Shown: one piece after another, positions 33,910 to 42,922 of the stretch
Position numbering within the stretch: position 1 is the stretch's first letter
Layout of the letters: each line of letters opens with the position of its first letter
Assembly (NCBI RefSeq): GCF_003010965.1
Contig: NZ_PGGM01000001.1
Location: 744,001-808,000 of the forward strand
Reading direction: 5' to 3'
Length of the DNA stretch: 64,000 nt
Source: Phyllobacterium sophorae
Lineage (GTDB): Bacteria > Pseudomonadota > Alphaproteobacteria > Rhizobiales > Rhizobiaceae
Translations under genes and position numbers: made by a program
The notes under the pieces: model-generated
The model's database searches: none
Told to the model about the DNA's origin: nothing
The model's input: only the letters and a program-made list of their open reading frames with translations

Positions 33910-35520
33910 ATGTTGGTGAACCAGATCAATACCAAATTCCGGCTTCTTCTCGGCGGGGCGGCGCTTTCCGCGATCATGCTTTCCGGTGTACCGGCATGGG
34001 CGGAAACGCCGGCCGATACCCTTGTCGAGGCATTTGCCATCGACGACGTCATCACGCTTGATCCGGCCGAGGCCTTCGAGCTCACCATGGGCGAGATCAA
34101 CGGCAACACCTATGACAAGCTTGTCCGGCTCGATATCAACGATCCCTCGAAGATCATTGCCGATATCGCCGAGAGCTGGACTGTCTCCGACGACGGCCTG
34201 ACCTATACATTCAAGCTCAAGCCGGGGCTGAAATTCGCTTCGGGCAATCCGATCACCGCCGACGACGTCGCCTATTCTTTTGAGCGCGCGATCAAGCTCG
34301 ACAAGAGCCCGGCATTCATCCTGACGCAGTTCGGATTGAAAGCCGATAATGTCGCCGAGAAGGCCAAGGCATCCGATCCGTCAACCTTTGTCTTTACGGT
34401 CGATCAGCCCTATGCGCCGAGCTTCGTGCTGAACTGCCTGACGGCGACGGTCGCCTCCGTGGTCGACAAGAAGCTGGTTTCCGAACATGTCGTTGGTGAC
34501 GATTACGGCAATGCCTGGATGAAGACCGGCTATGCCGGCTCCGGTCCGATGAAGATTCGCGACTGGCGTGCCAACGAGATCATCGTCCTGGAACGCAATG
34601 ACAATTATTACGGCACCAAGGCAGCGCTGAACCGCGTCATCTACCGCCACGTCAAGGAAAGCGCGGCGCAGCGTCTTCTGCTCGAAAAGGGCGACATCGA
34701 CGTTGCGCGCAATCTCGAGCCGAACGACCTGGAGCAGGTCGTCAAGAACAGCGACATCACGACGACCAGCGCCCCGAAGGGCACGATCTATTATATCAGC
34801 CTCAACCAGAAGAACCCCAACCTGGCGAAGCCTGAAGTACGCGAGGCGTTGAAGTACCTGGTTGACTACGAGGCGATTGGCGAGAAGCTGATCAAGGGCA
34901 TCGGCGAGATCCACCAGACCTTCCTGCCAAAGGGAATTCTCGGAGAACTCGATGAAAACCCCTACAAGCTGGACGTTGAAAAAGCCAAGGCGCTGCTGGA
35001 GAAGGCAGGGCTGAAGGAAGGCTTCTCGTTCTCCATGGACGTGCGCAATAACCAGCCTGTGACCGGCATTGCGGAATCGGTGCAGCAGACGCTGGCTCAG
35101 GCCGGTGTAAAGCTGGAGATCATTCCCGGCGACGGTAAGCAGACGCTGACCAAGTATCGCGCTCGCACGCACGATTCCTATATCGGCCAGTGGGGTGTCG
35201 ATTACTGGGATCCGAACTCCAATGCGGAAACCTTCACCAGCAATCCTGACAATTCGGATGCGGGCACCAACAAGACCCTGGCCTGGCGCAACGCCTGGGA
35301 TGTGCCGGACCTGACCAAGGAAACCAAGGCCGCCCTGCTTGAGCGCGATGGTGCCAAACGTGCCCAGATGTATCAGGATCTGCAGAAGAAGGTTCTCGAG
35401 ACCAGCCCGTTCATCCTGATTTTCCAGCAGACGGAAGTCGCGGGTCTTCGCTCGAACCTGAAGGGGTTCAAGCTCGGACCATCATTCGATACGAACTACG
35501 TCTTCAACGTATCGAAATGA
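33910..35520 (+). CDS. Peptide ABC transporter substrate-binding protein
   Basis: 536-residue periplasmic binding protein of the DppA/OppA family (SBP_bac_5). It has a signal peptide ending in the ALSAIMLSGVPAWAETP area (cleavage after about residue 33). The family phrase ADTLVEAFAIDDVITLDPAEAFE, the TYDKLVRLD and the LTYTFKLKPGLKFASGNPITADDVAYSFERA regions are recognised in pieces. AGGGAA precedes the ATG. It is the first transporter gene and delivers substrate to the two permeases that follow. Specificity cannot be read; the upstream dipeptidase suggests dipeptides. Confidence 0.93.
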   Translation: MLVNQINTKFRLLLGGAALSAIMLSGVPAWAETPADTLVEAFAIDDVITLDPAEAFELTMGEINGNTYDKLVRLDINDPSKIIADIAESWTVSDDGLTYTFKLKPGLKFASGNPITADDVAYSFERAIKLDKSPAFILTQFGLKADNVAEKAKASDPSTFVFTVDQPYAPSFVLNCLTATVASVVDKKLVSEHVVGDDYGNAWMKTGYAGSGPMKIRDWRANEIIVLERNDNYYGTKAALNRVIYRHVKESAAQRLLLEKGDIDVARNLEPNDLEQVVKNSDITTTSAPKGTIYYISLNQKNPNLAKPEVREALKYLVDYEAIGEKLIKGIGEIHQTFLPKGILGELDENPYKLDVEKAKALLEKAGLKEGFSFSMDVRNNQPVTGIAESVQQTLAQAGVKLEIIPGDGKQTLTKYRARTHDSYIGQWGVDYWDPNSNAETFTSNPDNSDAGTNKTLAWRNAWDVPDLTKETKAALLERDGAKRAQMYQDLQKKVLETSPFILIFQQTEVAGLRSNLKGFKLGPSFDTNYVFNVSK

Positions 35521-35547
35521 TCGGGGCAAGTCCCGAGAGTTGATCAT

Positions 35548-36615
35548 ATGAGCAGCACCGAATCACGATTGGAGTCCAGGCGATCAGGCGCCTGGGCCTC
35601 CAGCCTCCTTTGGGCTATCGGCAGGTTCCTGCTGATTGGCGCCATCACATTCCTGGGGCTTCTTGCCGTCACGTTCTTCATTGGGCGGGTCATCCCGATC
35701 GATCCGGCACTGGCCATCGTCGGCGACCGGGCTCCCGCCCATGTGGTCGAGCGGGTGCGTGAGGAATATGGCCTCAACTTGCCAATATACCAGCAGTTCG
35801 TCATCTATATAAAAGACGCATTGCAGGGCAATTTCGGTAATTCGGTGCTGACCACCAACCCGGTCATGACCGATATCAGGCGGGTGTTTCCCGCCACCAT
35901 GGAGCTGGCTACGTTCGGGACGCTCCTCGGTGCCGTATTCGGTGTGCCGCTCGGCGTGCTGGCAGCGGTCAAGCGCGGCAGCATCATCGATCAGATCGTC
36001 CGCATCATCGGACTGATTGGCTATTCGGTGCCGATTTTCTGGCTGGGCTTGCTGGCACTGCTCGTATTCTACGCAAAGCTTGGCTGGACCTCCGGCCCGG
36101 GCCGTATCGATGTGGTCTACGAGTACACATTTACTCCGATAACGGGCTTTTACCTGCTCGACGCGATCCTGCAGCGCAACTGGGATGCGTTCTGGAATAT
36201 TTTCAGCTTCATCATACTTCCTGCCTCGCTGCTCGGCTATTTCTCGCTTGCCTATATCAGCCGCATGACGCGCTCGTTCATGCTTAACGAGCTGGAGCAG
36301 GAATATATTGTCGCCGCCCGCGCCAAGGGCCTGTCGGAAACCCGCATCATCTGGGGCCACGCGCTGCGCAATGCGGCTGTTCCCTTGGTGACGGTAATCG
36401 CGCTGTCCTATGCCGGGCTGCTGGAAGGATCCGTCCTGACCGAGACGGTTTTCTCCTGGCCGGGCCTCGGCATGTATATCACCAATTCGCTGCAGAACGC
36501 CGACATGAATGCGGTGCTGGGCGGAACCATCATCATCGGCACGGTCTTCGTTGCCATCAATCTGTTGTCCGATGTTCTGTATCGGGCGCTTGACCCACGG
36601 ACACGCGCACGATGA
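35548..36615 (+). CDS. Peptide ABC transporter permease (DppB type)
   Basis: 355-residue inner-membrane permease. It starts with a cytoplasmic tail, then six predicted membrane segments (first at about residues 29-50), with the DppB-type periplasmic loop GLNLPIYQQFVIYIKDALQGNFG. The EAA loop that contacts the ATPases is VAARAKGLSETRIIWGHALRNA. The stop overlaps the next permease start by 4 bases. It forms the membrane channel with the DppC-type protein. Confidence 0.93.
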   Translation: MSSTESRLESRRSGAWASSLLWAIGRFLLIGAITFLGLLAVTFFIGRVIPIDPALAIVGDRAPAHVVERVREEYGLNLPIYQQFVIYIKDALQGNFGNSVLTTNPVMTDIRRVFPATMELATFGTLLGAVFGVPLGVLAAVKRGSIIDQIVRIIGLIGYSVPIFWLGLLALLVFYAKLGWTSGPGRIDVVYEYTFTPITGFYLLDAILQRNWDAFWNIFSFIILPASLLGYFSLAYISRMTRSFMLNELEQEYIVAARAKGLSETRIIWGHALRNAAVPLVTVIALSYAGLLEGSVLTETVFSWPGLGMYITNSLQNADMNAVLGGTIIIGTVFVAINLLSDVLYRALDPRTRAR

Positions 36616-37541
36616 GTGAACTTAGCCCCGCACGTCCCCTTTCTCGCCGCGAATGGCTGATGAGCGACCGGCCGCAATCGCGCATGCAGGCAAGGCTTGG
36701 CCGCGCCTATCTGGTCTGGAGCCGCTTTGCCAGCAACCGGCTGGCGGTGGTCGGTCTCGCCATCATCATCGCGCTGCTGCTGGTTGCGGCTTTCGCCGAC
36801 GTGCTTGCCCCGCACTCGCCGGTTGCGGGCGATCTGCGCAATGCCCGCCTGCTGCCGCCGGGTGGCCTGTATCTCCTCGGAACGGACGATCAGGGCCGGG
36901 ATATTCTCTCGCGGCTGATCTACGGCTCGCGCCTGACGCTCTATGTTGTCATCCTTGTCGCTATCATCGCCGCACCCATCGGCCTGCTTGTGGGAACGAT
37001 CGCTGGGTATGCTGGAGGCTGGGTCGACTCCATATTGATGCGCATTACCGACATTTTTCTCGCCTTTCCCAAACTCATTCTGGCGCTTGCCTTTGTGGCT
37101 GCGCTTGGACCCGGCATCGAAAATGCGGTCATTGCCATCGCCATCACCTCTTGGCCGCCCTATGCGCGCATAGCCCGGGCCGAGACGCTGACGGTACGCA
37201 ATTCGGACTATATCGCAGCCGTGCAGCTTATGGGCGCCTCGCCGACACGCATTGTGCTGCGCCACATCATGCCGCTGTGCCTGTCCTCGCTGATCGTGCG
37301 GGTGACGCTCGACATGGCTGGCATCATCCTGACGGCTGCGGGCCTTGGTTTCCTTGGCCTTGGTGCGCAGCCGCCATTGCCGGAATGGGGCGCAATGATC
37401 GCCTCGGGCCGCCGCTTCATCATGGATCAGTGGTGGGTCGCCGCCATGCCGGGCTTTGCCATCCTGATCGTCAGTCTCGGCTTCAATCTTCTGGGCGACG
37501 GCCTGCGCGATGCGCTGGATCCGCGAGGCAGCAGCCAATGA
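36612..37541 (+). CDS. Peptide ABC transporter permease (DppC type)
   Basis: 309-residue partner permease with the N-terminal DppC pattern (one membrane span at about 42-65, then the LLPPGGLYLLGTDDQGRDILSRL region) and five further spans. Its EAA loop reads YIAAVQLMGASPTRIVLRHIMP. Overlaps: 4 bases with the upstream permease and 4 with the ATPase gene downstream, showing tight coupling. Length is normal for the family. Confidence 0.93.
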   Translation: MSELSPARPLSRREWLMSDRPQSRMQARLGRAYLVWSRFASNRLAVVGLAIIIALLLVAAFADVLAPHSPVAGDLRNARLLPPGGLYLLGTDDQGRDILSRLIYGSRLTLYVVILVAIIAAPIGLLVGTIAGYAGGWVDSILMRITDIFLAFPKLILALAFVAALGPGIENAVIAIAITSWPPYARIARAETLTVRNSDYIAAVQLMGASPTRIVLRHIMPLCLSSLIVRVTLDMAGIILTAAGLGFLGLGAQPPLPEWGAMIASGRRFIMDQWWVAAMPGFAILIVSLGFNLLGDGLRDALDPRGSSQ

Positions 37542-38371
37542 GCACGATGCTGACCGTCGAGGACCTTCGGGTCCAGTTTCCCACGCGCACGGGCACGGTC
37601 GATGCGGTGCGCGGTGTCTCGTTTACACTTGGCCGCGAGCGTCTTGGCATTGTCGGCGAGTCCGGCTCCGGCAAGTCGCAGACGGGGCGCGCGATCATGG
37701 GCTTGACGCCGCCGCATGCCAGGATCACCGCCAAGACGCTGAATTTCGATGGTATCGATCTCCAGACTGCCTCGGTGAGGCAGCGGCGGGCACTGCGCGG
37801 CAATCGCATTGCCATGATCCTGCAGGATCCCAAATACTCGCTCAACCCGGTCATGAGCATCGGCAGGCAGATCGTCGAGACGCTGCGCACGCACGAGAAG
37901 GTGAGCAAGAGTGCGGCGCGCCAGCGCGCGCTCGACATGCTTGCCGCCGTGCAGATCCGCGATCCGGAACGGGTCTATGATCTGCACCCGCACGAGGTCT
38001 CCGGCGGCATGGGCCAGCGTGCGATGATCGCCATGATGCTGATTACCGGGCCCGAACTCCTGATCGCGGACGAGCCGACTTCCGCGCTTGATGTTACCGT
38101 GCAGCTCGACGTGCTGCGCATTCTCGACAATCTGGTGCGCGACCGCGGCATGGGCCTGATCTTCATCTCGCATGATCTGCGGCTGGTCTCGTCGTTCTGT
38201 GACAGGGTCATCGTCATGTATGCCGGGCGTATCGTCGAGGAGATCGCCGCGACGGACCTGCACAAGGCGAAGCATCCGTATACGCAAGGCCTGCTCAACT
38301 GCATGCCGCAGATCGACAATGACCGGCATCCGCTGCCGGTACTCGACCGCAAGCCGGAGTGGGCCACATGA
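37538..38371 (+). CDS. Peptide ABC transporter ATPase (DppD type)
   Basis: 277-residue ATPase, with Walker A GESGSGKS, signature loop EVSGGMGQRAM (serine-rich core SGGMGQR), Walker B LLIADEPTSALD, and the C-terminal oligopeptide-type extension HPYTQGLLNCMP. I use ATG 37538, which overlaps the DppC-type stop as ATGA; the open frame before it lies inside the permease gene. Slightly shorter than E. coli DppD because the iron-sulfur-type tail is missing. Confidence 0.93.
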   Translation: MSTMLTVEDLRVQFPTRTGTVDAVRGVSFTLGRERLGIVGESGSGKSQTGRAIMGLTPPHARITAKTLNFDGIDLQTASVRQRRALRGNRIAMILQDPKYSLNPVMSIGRQIVETLRTHEKVSKSAARQRALDMLAAVQIRDPERVYDLHPHEVSGGMGQRAMIAMMLITGPELLIADEPTSALDVTVQLDVLRILDNLVRDRGMGLIFISHDLRLVSSFCDRVIVMYAGRIVEEIAATDLHKAKHPYTQGLLNCMPQIDNDRHPLPVLDRKPEWAT

Positions 38372-39126
38372 TGAGAGCTTTGGTCACCGAAAATCTCGAA
38401 GTGGTGTTCAACCGGTTTCGTGCCCTTCGCGGTGTGAGCCTTGAAGTATCGCCGGGCGAATCATTCGGTCTTGTCGGAGAGTCCGGTTCAGGAAAGTCCA
38501 CGCTCCTGCGCGCCGTCGCCGGTCTCGCGCCGGTGAGCGGCGGGACGATTACCGTCAACGGCAAAACGCTCGGCTCGAAGCGGACCAAGGCGTTCTATCG
38601 TGAAGTGCAGATGGTGTTCCAGGACCCCTACGGTTCGCTGCATCCGCGCCAGACGGTGGACCGGCTGCTGCTGGAGCCGCTGGCCGTTCATGGCTTCGGC
38701 GATATTGAAAAGCGCATCCTGCGCGCGCTGGATGAAGTGGGGCTCGGGTCGAGTTTCCGTTTCCGCTATTCGCACCAGCTTTCCGGCGGGCAGCGCCAGC
38801 GCGTGGCCATTGCCCGGGCGCTGATCCTGGAACCGTCGATCCTGCTGCTCGATGAGCCCACCTCGGCTCTCGATGCGTCGGTGCAGGCGGAGGTATTGAA
38901 TTTGCTTGAGCAAATCCGCCGCGACCGGAAGCTGACATTCCTCATGGTCAGCCACGATCTCGCGGTCGTCACCCATATGTGCGACCGGCTGATGGTGATG
39001 CAAAATGGCGCCGAAGTCGAACGCCTGACTGCAGCCGAGCTTGCCATGCGCAAGGTGACGCAGGACTACACGCGCAACCTGCTGATTGCCAGCCAGGGAT
39101 TTGTCCGGCCGGACGTGCGGCTCTAG
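38368..39126 (+). CDS. Peptide ABC transporter ATPase (DppF type)
   Basis: About 252 residues, the second ATPase. Walker A is GESGSGKST, the signature is LSGGQRQRVAIARAL, Walker B is LLLDEPTSALD, and the switch His is in MVSHDLAVV. ATG 38368 overlaps the previous stop (ATGA); GTG 38359 could add three residues. It is the last gene of the dipeptidase-importer operon. After the stop I see no convincing terminator before the next gene at 39277. Confidence 0.92.
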   Translation: MMRALVTENLEVVFNRFRALRGVSLEVSPGESFGLVGESGSGKSTLLRAVAGLAPVSGGTITVNGKTLGSKRTKAFYREVQMVFQDPYGSLHPRQTVDRLLLEPLAVHGFGDIEKRILRALDEVGLGSSFRFRYSHQLSGGQRQRVAIARALILEPSILLLDEPTSALDASVQAEVLNLLEQIRRDRKLTFLMVSHDLAVVTHMCDRLMVMQNGAEVERLTAAELAMRKVTQDYTRNLLIASQGFVRPDVRL

Positions 39127-39276
39127 GGCAGAAACGTTCATCTGATTTTTACCATGCCGGAAGCGAGTCCGCGGATTTCGACCATCCGGCGCGGAATAAT
39201 GAAAATCTGAATGAATTTTCTAAGCCGGCATTTACGCCATGGAATCAATGGTTCCACTCAACGACTGGAGTGGGAC

Positions 39277-40302
39277 ATGAAGCGTATTCGAGATTTCCTG
39301 AGAGACCGCAGCGGGGCGACGGCCGTTACATTCACTTTGCTGCTGGTACCTTTGTTGGGCGTGACCGGACTTGCCGTCGATTACAGCCGCGCCAGCAATG
39401 AGAGGGTCACGTTGCAGAATGCGGCCGATGCGGCAGTGTTGGCCGGGGCGTCGATCTATGATGGCAAGAACTTGCCGGCAGTAAAAACGCGCGTCCTTGA
39501 AATGCTGAATGCAAACCTGACTAACGCTGGCAATAGTGGCGCAACCCACAACGTCACGGTCACGAAAGATGTACCTCCACGAATTCTTCTTACGCTTGAC
39601 CGGCCGATGGCGACGACGTTCATGAGAGTCTTGAATCAAAACGCGATGGACATTGCCGTTAAGTCGGAAGCATCAGGGGCGCTGGCACCAGTCGAGGCGA
39701 CATTCAACATCACAAAGGTCAAAGGAATCTACTACAAGAAGATTTCGGTGATTGTTGTTCGGGAGAATGGCGCTGAGGAGGAAGTTGCAGCTATCGAATA
39801 CACCAACCCCAGTCAGGTTGACGGTAGCGGAATATCGGTTCCAGCGGTTGGATCATCATCTCAGACTTTTAAGCTCGGAAAATTCAAAACCTTCTATTTT
39901 ACCATGATCGTCAAGAAGGGCGGATGCCCCATTGGCCAGAAAAACGATAACAACAAAACTCCCTCGAAAAGAAAGTGTGTGGCCTCTACCAGCTCCAGCG
40001 ATCAACTAACACCAATTCCCGCTGGGCTTACGTTCCAGCAAGAATACAATCTCAAAAACAGCGCCAATGCCTTCCTCGTCAGAAGCGACAACGCAAACGA
40101 TGCATGGCGGCTTGCTCTGGACGGTGCCCAAACGACAAAGCCGCACGAAGCGGAACCAGTGCTTATGAATGACCTGATGAATTGCGATGGTGTCACGAAA
40201 AAGCATGGTTGGGAGGATGGCGGCGGCAGCAATCCGGATTTCGAATATACATTGAAAACCGGGTGCGCATTGGACTACTCAAAAATTCGCCTGACCCAGT
40301 AG
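39277..40302 (+). CDS. TadE/TadG-like pseudopilin-type membrane protein
   Basis: 341-residue protein with the N-terminal TadE/TadG pattern: a basic start (MKRIRDFLRDRSGATAV), one membrane span at about residues 15-37, then LAVDYSRASNERVTLQNAADAAVLAGA. These proteins are made with Flp/Tad pili or secreted into the envelope. No other tad gene is nearby, so this is an orphan. The C-terminal half is extracellular, lysine- and asparagine-rich, and has four cysteines (about residues 210-330: GGCPIG, KRKCVA, LMNCDG, TGCALD) that may form disulfides. ATG 39277 follows a GGAG. Confidence 0.8.
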   Translation: MKRIRDFLRDRSGATAVTFTLLLVPLLGVTGLAVDYSRASNERVTLQNAADAAVLAGASIYDGKNLPAVKTRVLEMLNANLTNAGNSGATHNVTVTKDVPPRILLTLDRPMATTFMRVLNQNAMDIAVKSEASGALAPVEATFNITKVKGIYYKKISVIVVRENGAEEEVAAIEYTNPSQVDGSGISVPAVGSSSQTFKLGKFKTFYFTMIVKKGGCPIGQKNDNNKTPSKRKCVASTSSSDQLTPIPAGLTFQQEYNLKNSANAFLVRSDNANDAWRLALDGAQTTKPHEAEPVLMNDLMNCDGVTKKHGWEDGGGSNPDFEYTLKTGCALDYSKIRLTQ

Positions 40303-40316
40303 CCTTCCAACGAGAA

Positions 40317-40348
40317 AGCGGCGCAATTGACTTTGATCTTGCGCCGCT
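40317..40348 (+). terminator. Strong hairpin between the Tad-like gene and the TPP riboswitch
   Basis: Stem AGCGGCGCAA/TTGCGCCGCT, 10 bp and perfect, with a 12-base loop, 14 bases after the stop of the Tad-like gene. No T-run follows, so it is either a Rho-type or weak terminator, or a structural insulator before the riboswitch. Confidence 0.5.
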
Positions 40349-40363
40349 CCATCATGACTTCAT

Positions 40364-40448
40364 TCCGAGGGGGGCACTGTACAGTGCTGAGATGGCGTCG
40401 AGCTGGACCCTTGAACCTGATCCGGGTTATGCCGGCGTAGGAACGGGA
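40364..40448 (+). ncRNA. TPP riboswitch (THI element)
   Basis: The RNA carries the conserved thi-box parts in order: GGGGGGCAC with the pairing region, GCTGAGATGGC, then GGACCCTTGAACCTGATC and the GGCGTAGGAA closing side. It lies 79 bases before the thiE start in the same direction. TPP binding should switch off expression of thiE and thiD; whether by terminator or by hiding the ribosome site cannot be settled by eye. Confidence 0.93.
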
Positions 40449-40526
40449 ATTGAGCCTTCTTCGCGCACTCTGCCTTGTCTTCGCACATATCCGGATCTCC
40501 AACCTGTTCATGATGGAGTCCAGACT

Positions 40527-41192
40527 GTGCGACCAAAAGTAGATTTCCGGCTGAATGCCATTGTCGATCTCGACGCGATCGGCGGCGACAAGGACCTTGG
40601 CGCACTTGCGCTTGCAGCCGCTAGCGGCGGCGCGACGATTATCCAGTATCGCGACAAGAATTCGCCGACCCGGTTGATGGTGGAGCGCGCACGGACAATC
40701 CATAGCGCGTTGAAGGACACGGGCGTGCCGCTGGTCGTGAATGATCGCATCGATGTGGCGCTTGCCGCCGGTGCCGAGGGCGTGCATATCGGCCGCGAGG
40801 ACATGCCGGTCCGCGATGCGCGGCTGCTGCTCGGCCCGGATGCAATCATTGGCCTGACCGTGAAAAACGAGGCCGATGCGCTGGCAGCAACGACAAGCGA
40901 TATCGACTATGCCTGCATTGGCGGGTTATTCGAGACGCTGTGCAAGGCAAATCCCGATGGTCCGATTGGCTTCGACGGCTTCAGCCGCTTGGCGCCAATC
41001 ATTCGGGCTGTGAAACCAGACCTGCCGGTTGGAGCAATTGCGGGGATCGATCTCGCGCGCACGCCGCCTGCCATTGCTGCCGGAGCGGATGGCGTTGCAG
41101 TGATTTCGGCGATTTTCCGGCAAGCCGACCCGAACGGCGCTGCGGCGGCCCTGCGCTCCGTGGTCGATGCAGCGTTGCAGGCACGGGCATGA
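40527..41192 (+). CDS. thiE: Thiamine phosphate synthase
   Basis: 221-residue TIM-barrel enzyme that joins HMP-PP and the thiazole phosphate to make thiamine phosphate. Motifs: IIQYRDKNS (phosphate/pyrimidine region), VNDRIDVALAAGAEGVHIGREDMP, CIGGLFETLCKANPDGPIG and VGAIAGID. GTG 40527 follows GGAG by 9 bases and is the natural start; the open frame above it includes the riboswitch. It overlaps thiD by 4 bases. The thiazole genes are not in the window. Confidence 0.93.
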   Translation: MRPKVDFRLNAIVDLDAIGGDKDLGALALAAASGGATIIQYRDKNSPTRLMVERARTIHSALKDTGVPLVVNDRIDVALAAGAEGVHIGREDMPVRDARLLLGPDAIIGLTVKNEADALAATTSDIDYACIGGLFETLCKANPDGPIGFDGFSRLAPIIRAVKPDLPVGAIAGIDLARTPPAIAAGADGVAVISAIFRQADPNGAAAALRSVVDAALQARA

Positions 41193-42001
41193 CCGCCATT
41201 GCCCTGACCATCGCCGGGTCCGACAGCGGCGGCGGGGCAGGCATTCAGGCGGATCTGAAGACCTTCTCGGCACTTGGCGTCTACGGCACCAGCGTTCTCA
41301 CCGCCGTCACCGCGCAGAACACGCGCGGGGTCACCGCCATCGAAAATCTGTCACCCGGTATTGTCCGCGCCCAGATCGATGCCGTGCTGTCGGATATCGA
41401 TGTGAAGGCGATCAAGATCGGCATGGTATCGACGCCGGAGGCCATCGAGACCATTGCTGCGTCATTGCAGCATTGGGGCCGCAGGGCGGTGCTTGATCCG
41501 GTGATGGTGGCGACATCGGGCGACCGCCTGTTGCAGCCGGAGGCGGTCGAGGCTCTGCGTCAGCTGCTACTGCCACTCGCTGTGGTAGTGACACCCAATC
41601 TGCCTGAAGCGGCATTGCTGACGGGGCAGCCGATCGCTGACGGCGAGGCCCAGATGGCACGGCAGGCGGAGCTCCTTCTGGCGCTTGGCCCCTCGGCGGT
41701 GCTGATCAAGGGCGGTCACTCAAAAGGCGAGTATAGCACCGACCTGCTGTTTGACGGCGTGACCATGCACCGCTTTTCCCGCCCGCGCATCGCGACAAGT
41801 CATGATCACGGTACGGGCTGCACGCTCGCCGCGGCGATGACCGCGGGGCTCGCGAAAGGATCAGATTTGCACGACGCGGCGGAGCAAGCGAAGGACTACC
41901 TGACGGCAGCAATGGCTGCTGCCGGGAATCTCAGAGTGGGGCAGGGACGCGGGCCCGTGCACCATTTTTACCGGTGGTGGCCGACGGCGCAGCCGTCATG
42001 A
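41189..42001 (+). CDS. thiD: Hydroxymethylpyrimidine/phosphomethylpyrimidine kinase
   Basis: 270-residue ribokinase-fold kinase that phosphorylates HMP to HMP-P and then HMP-PP for ThiE. The N-terminal AGSDSGGGAGIQADLKTF, VVTPNLPEAALL, IKGGHSKGE, and the anion-hole motif DHGTGCTLAAA are intact. ATG 41189 overlaps thiE (ATGA). The C-terminal tail after about residue 247 (RVGQGRGPVHHFYRWWPTAQ) is encoded in DNA that also encodes, on the other strand, the end of the lytic transglycosylase: the two genes overlap tail to tail by 71 bases. Confidence 0.94.
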   Translation: MTAIALTIAGSDSGGGAGIQADLKTFSALGVYGTSVLTAVTAQNTRGVTAIENLSPGIVRAQIDAVLSDIDVKAIKIGMVSTPEAIETIAASLQHWGRRAVLDPVMVATSGDRLLQPEAVEALRQLLLPLAVVVTPNLPEAALLTGQPIADGEAQMARQAELLLALGPSAVLIKGGHSKGEYSTDLLFDGVTMHRFSRPRIATSHDHGTGCTLAAAMTAGLAKGSDLHDAAEQAKDYLTAAMAAAGNLRVGQGRGPVHHFYRWWPTAQPS

Positions 42002-42692
42002 TGTCTTGCCGTTCGAATGGCAGAGGGACCACCGAGGGAAGCACGACGCGCTCCTCGGCAAAGGCGAGCTGGGTTGGTTCCGCAAGCGCCGTTGTTGCTG
42101 CAGCGGGGCCGGCGGCTGCTATCGAAGGCGCAGCAGCGAAAGCAACGGGAGCTGGATCGACAGGCGCCGAATCCGGCTCCAGCACACTCAAAAGACCCTT
42201 GCGCTTGGCCTGATAGTAGTAGCCGCGGGAATAGAGCCGCACGGCCTGATCGGGATTGCTGTCGGCAACCTTGTAGGCGCCCGCCAGGTATTTCACGCCA
42301 TATTTGAGGTTGGTTTCGGCATCGAGCAAATCCTTGGCGCTGCCATCATGGCCGAGGCCCCGCGCTGTTGCGGGCAATAGCTGCATCAGGCCCCAATATG
42401 GGCCGTTGCGTGCACCGGGATTGAAGCTGCTTTCGCGCTTGACCACACGGCGCACGAGCGATTCCGGTACGGCATAGGCAACAGAGTATTTCGAGATCAG
42501 ACCATCGACCGATTTGTTCGAGGATTGGGCTGCAGGTTTGTTCTCCGAGGCAGCGCTTGCGACGCGCGGTGATGGCTCGGGAATAGGAGCGGATGCTGCG
42601 TTGGGCAGTTTCGGATCGGTTGTCGTGCAAGCGCCGAGAGCAAGAGCCAGGGTCAGGCAAGCGAAGGCGCGCAGCAATCGAGTTTCAAGCAT
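41931..42692 (-). CDS. Lytic transglycosylase lipoprotein (SLT domain)
   Basis: 253-residue predicted lipoprotein with lipobox LGAC (Cys22). The SLT domain spans about residues 60-165: catalytic Glu in LVRRVVKRESSFNPGARN, then WGLMQLLPATARGLG and LKYGVKYLAGAY. Such enzymes cleave the glycan chain of peptidoglycan, releasing 1,6-anhydro ends. The remaining tail is long, Ala/Pro-rich and low in complexity, and is the part that overlaps thiD antisense. The gene is alone on the minus strand. Confidence 0.9.
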   Translation of the reverse strand: MLETRLLRAFACLTLALALGACTTTDPKLPNAASAPIPEPSPRVASAASENKPAAQSSNKSVDGLISKYSVAYAVPESLVRRVVKRESSFNPGARNGPYWGLMQLLPATARGLGHDGSAKDLLDAETNLKYGVKYLAGAYKVADSNPDQAVRLYSRGYYYQAKRKGLLSVLEPDSAPVDPAPVAFAAAPSIAAAGPAAATTALAEPTQLAFAEERVVLPSVVPLPFERQDIMTAAPSATTGKNGARARVPAPL

Positions 42693-42865
42693 TTGTCACC
42701 GGTTCGAAGGGCGGATGTTCAATGGTCGGTTCCTCATAGCTTGTTCGGGGTCATCTGCGGCAATCACTTTCCAATACGGATTGTTACAATCGTCCCATCT
42801 ATGGTTGTGAGTGTGTTTTCGCATGGGTTGACTCCAGCATATATATCAATGTATCAGTTAGATAT

Positions 42866-42884
42866 TGGTAAGGCCAGTTTACCA
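42866..42884. promoter_or_regulatory. Candidate GntR operator upstream of the TRAP locus regulator
   Basis: TGGTAA and TTACCA arms with a 7-base spacer stand 38 bases before the regulator start. FadR-subfamily GntR proteins bind TGGT-N-ACCA-type palindromes, so this could be the autoregulatory site. It is a visual match only. Confidence 0.5.
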
Positions 42885-42922
42885 GTCTAGCGCGGAAAGG
42901 GAGTGCCGTGCGGGGAGGATCC

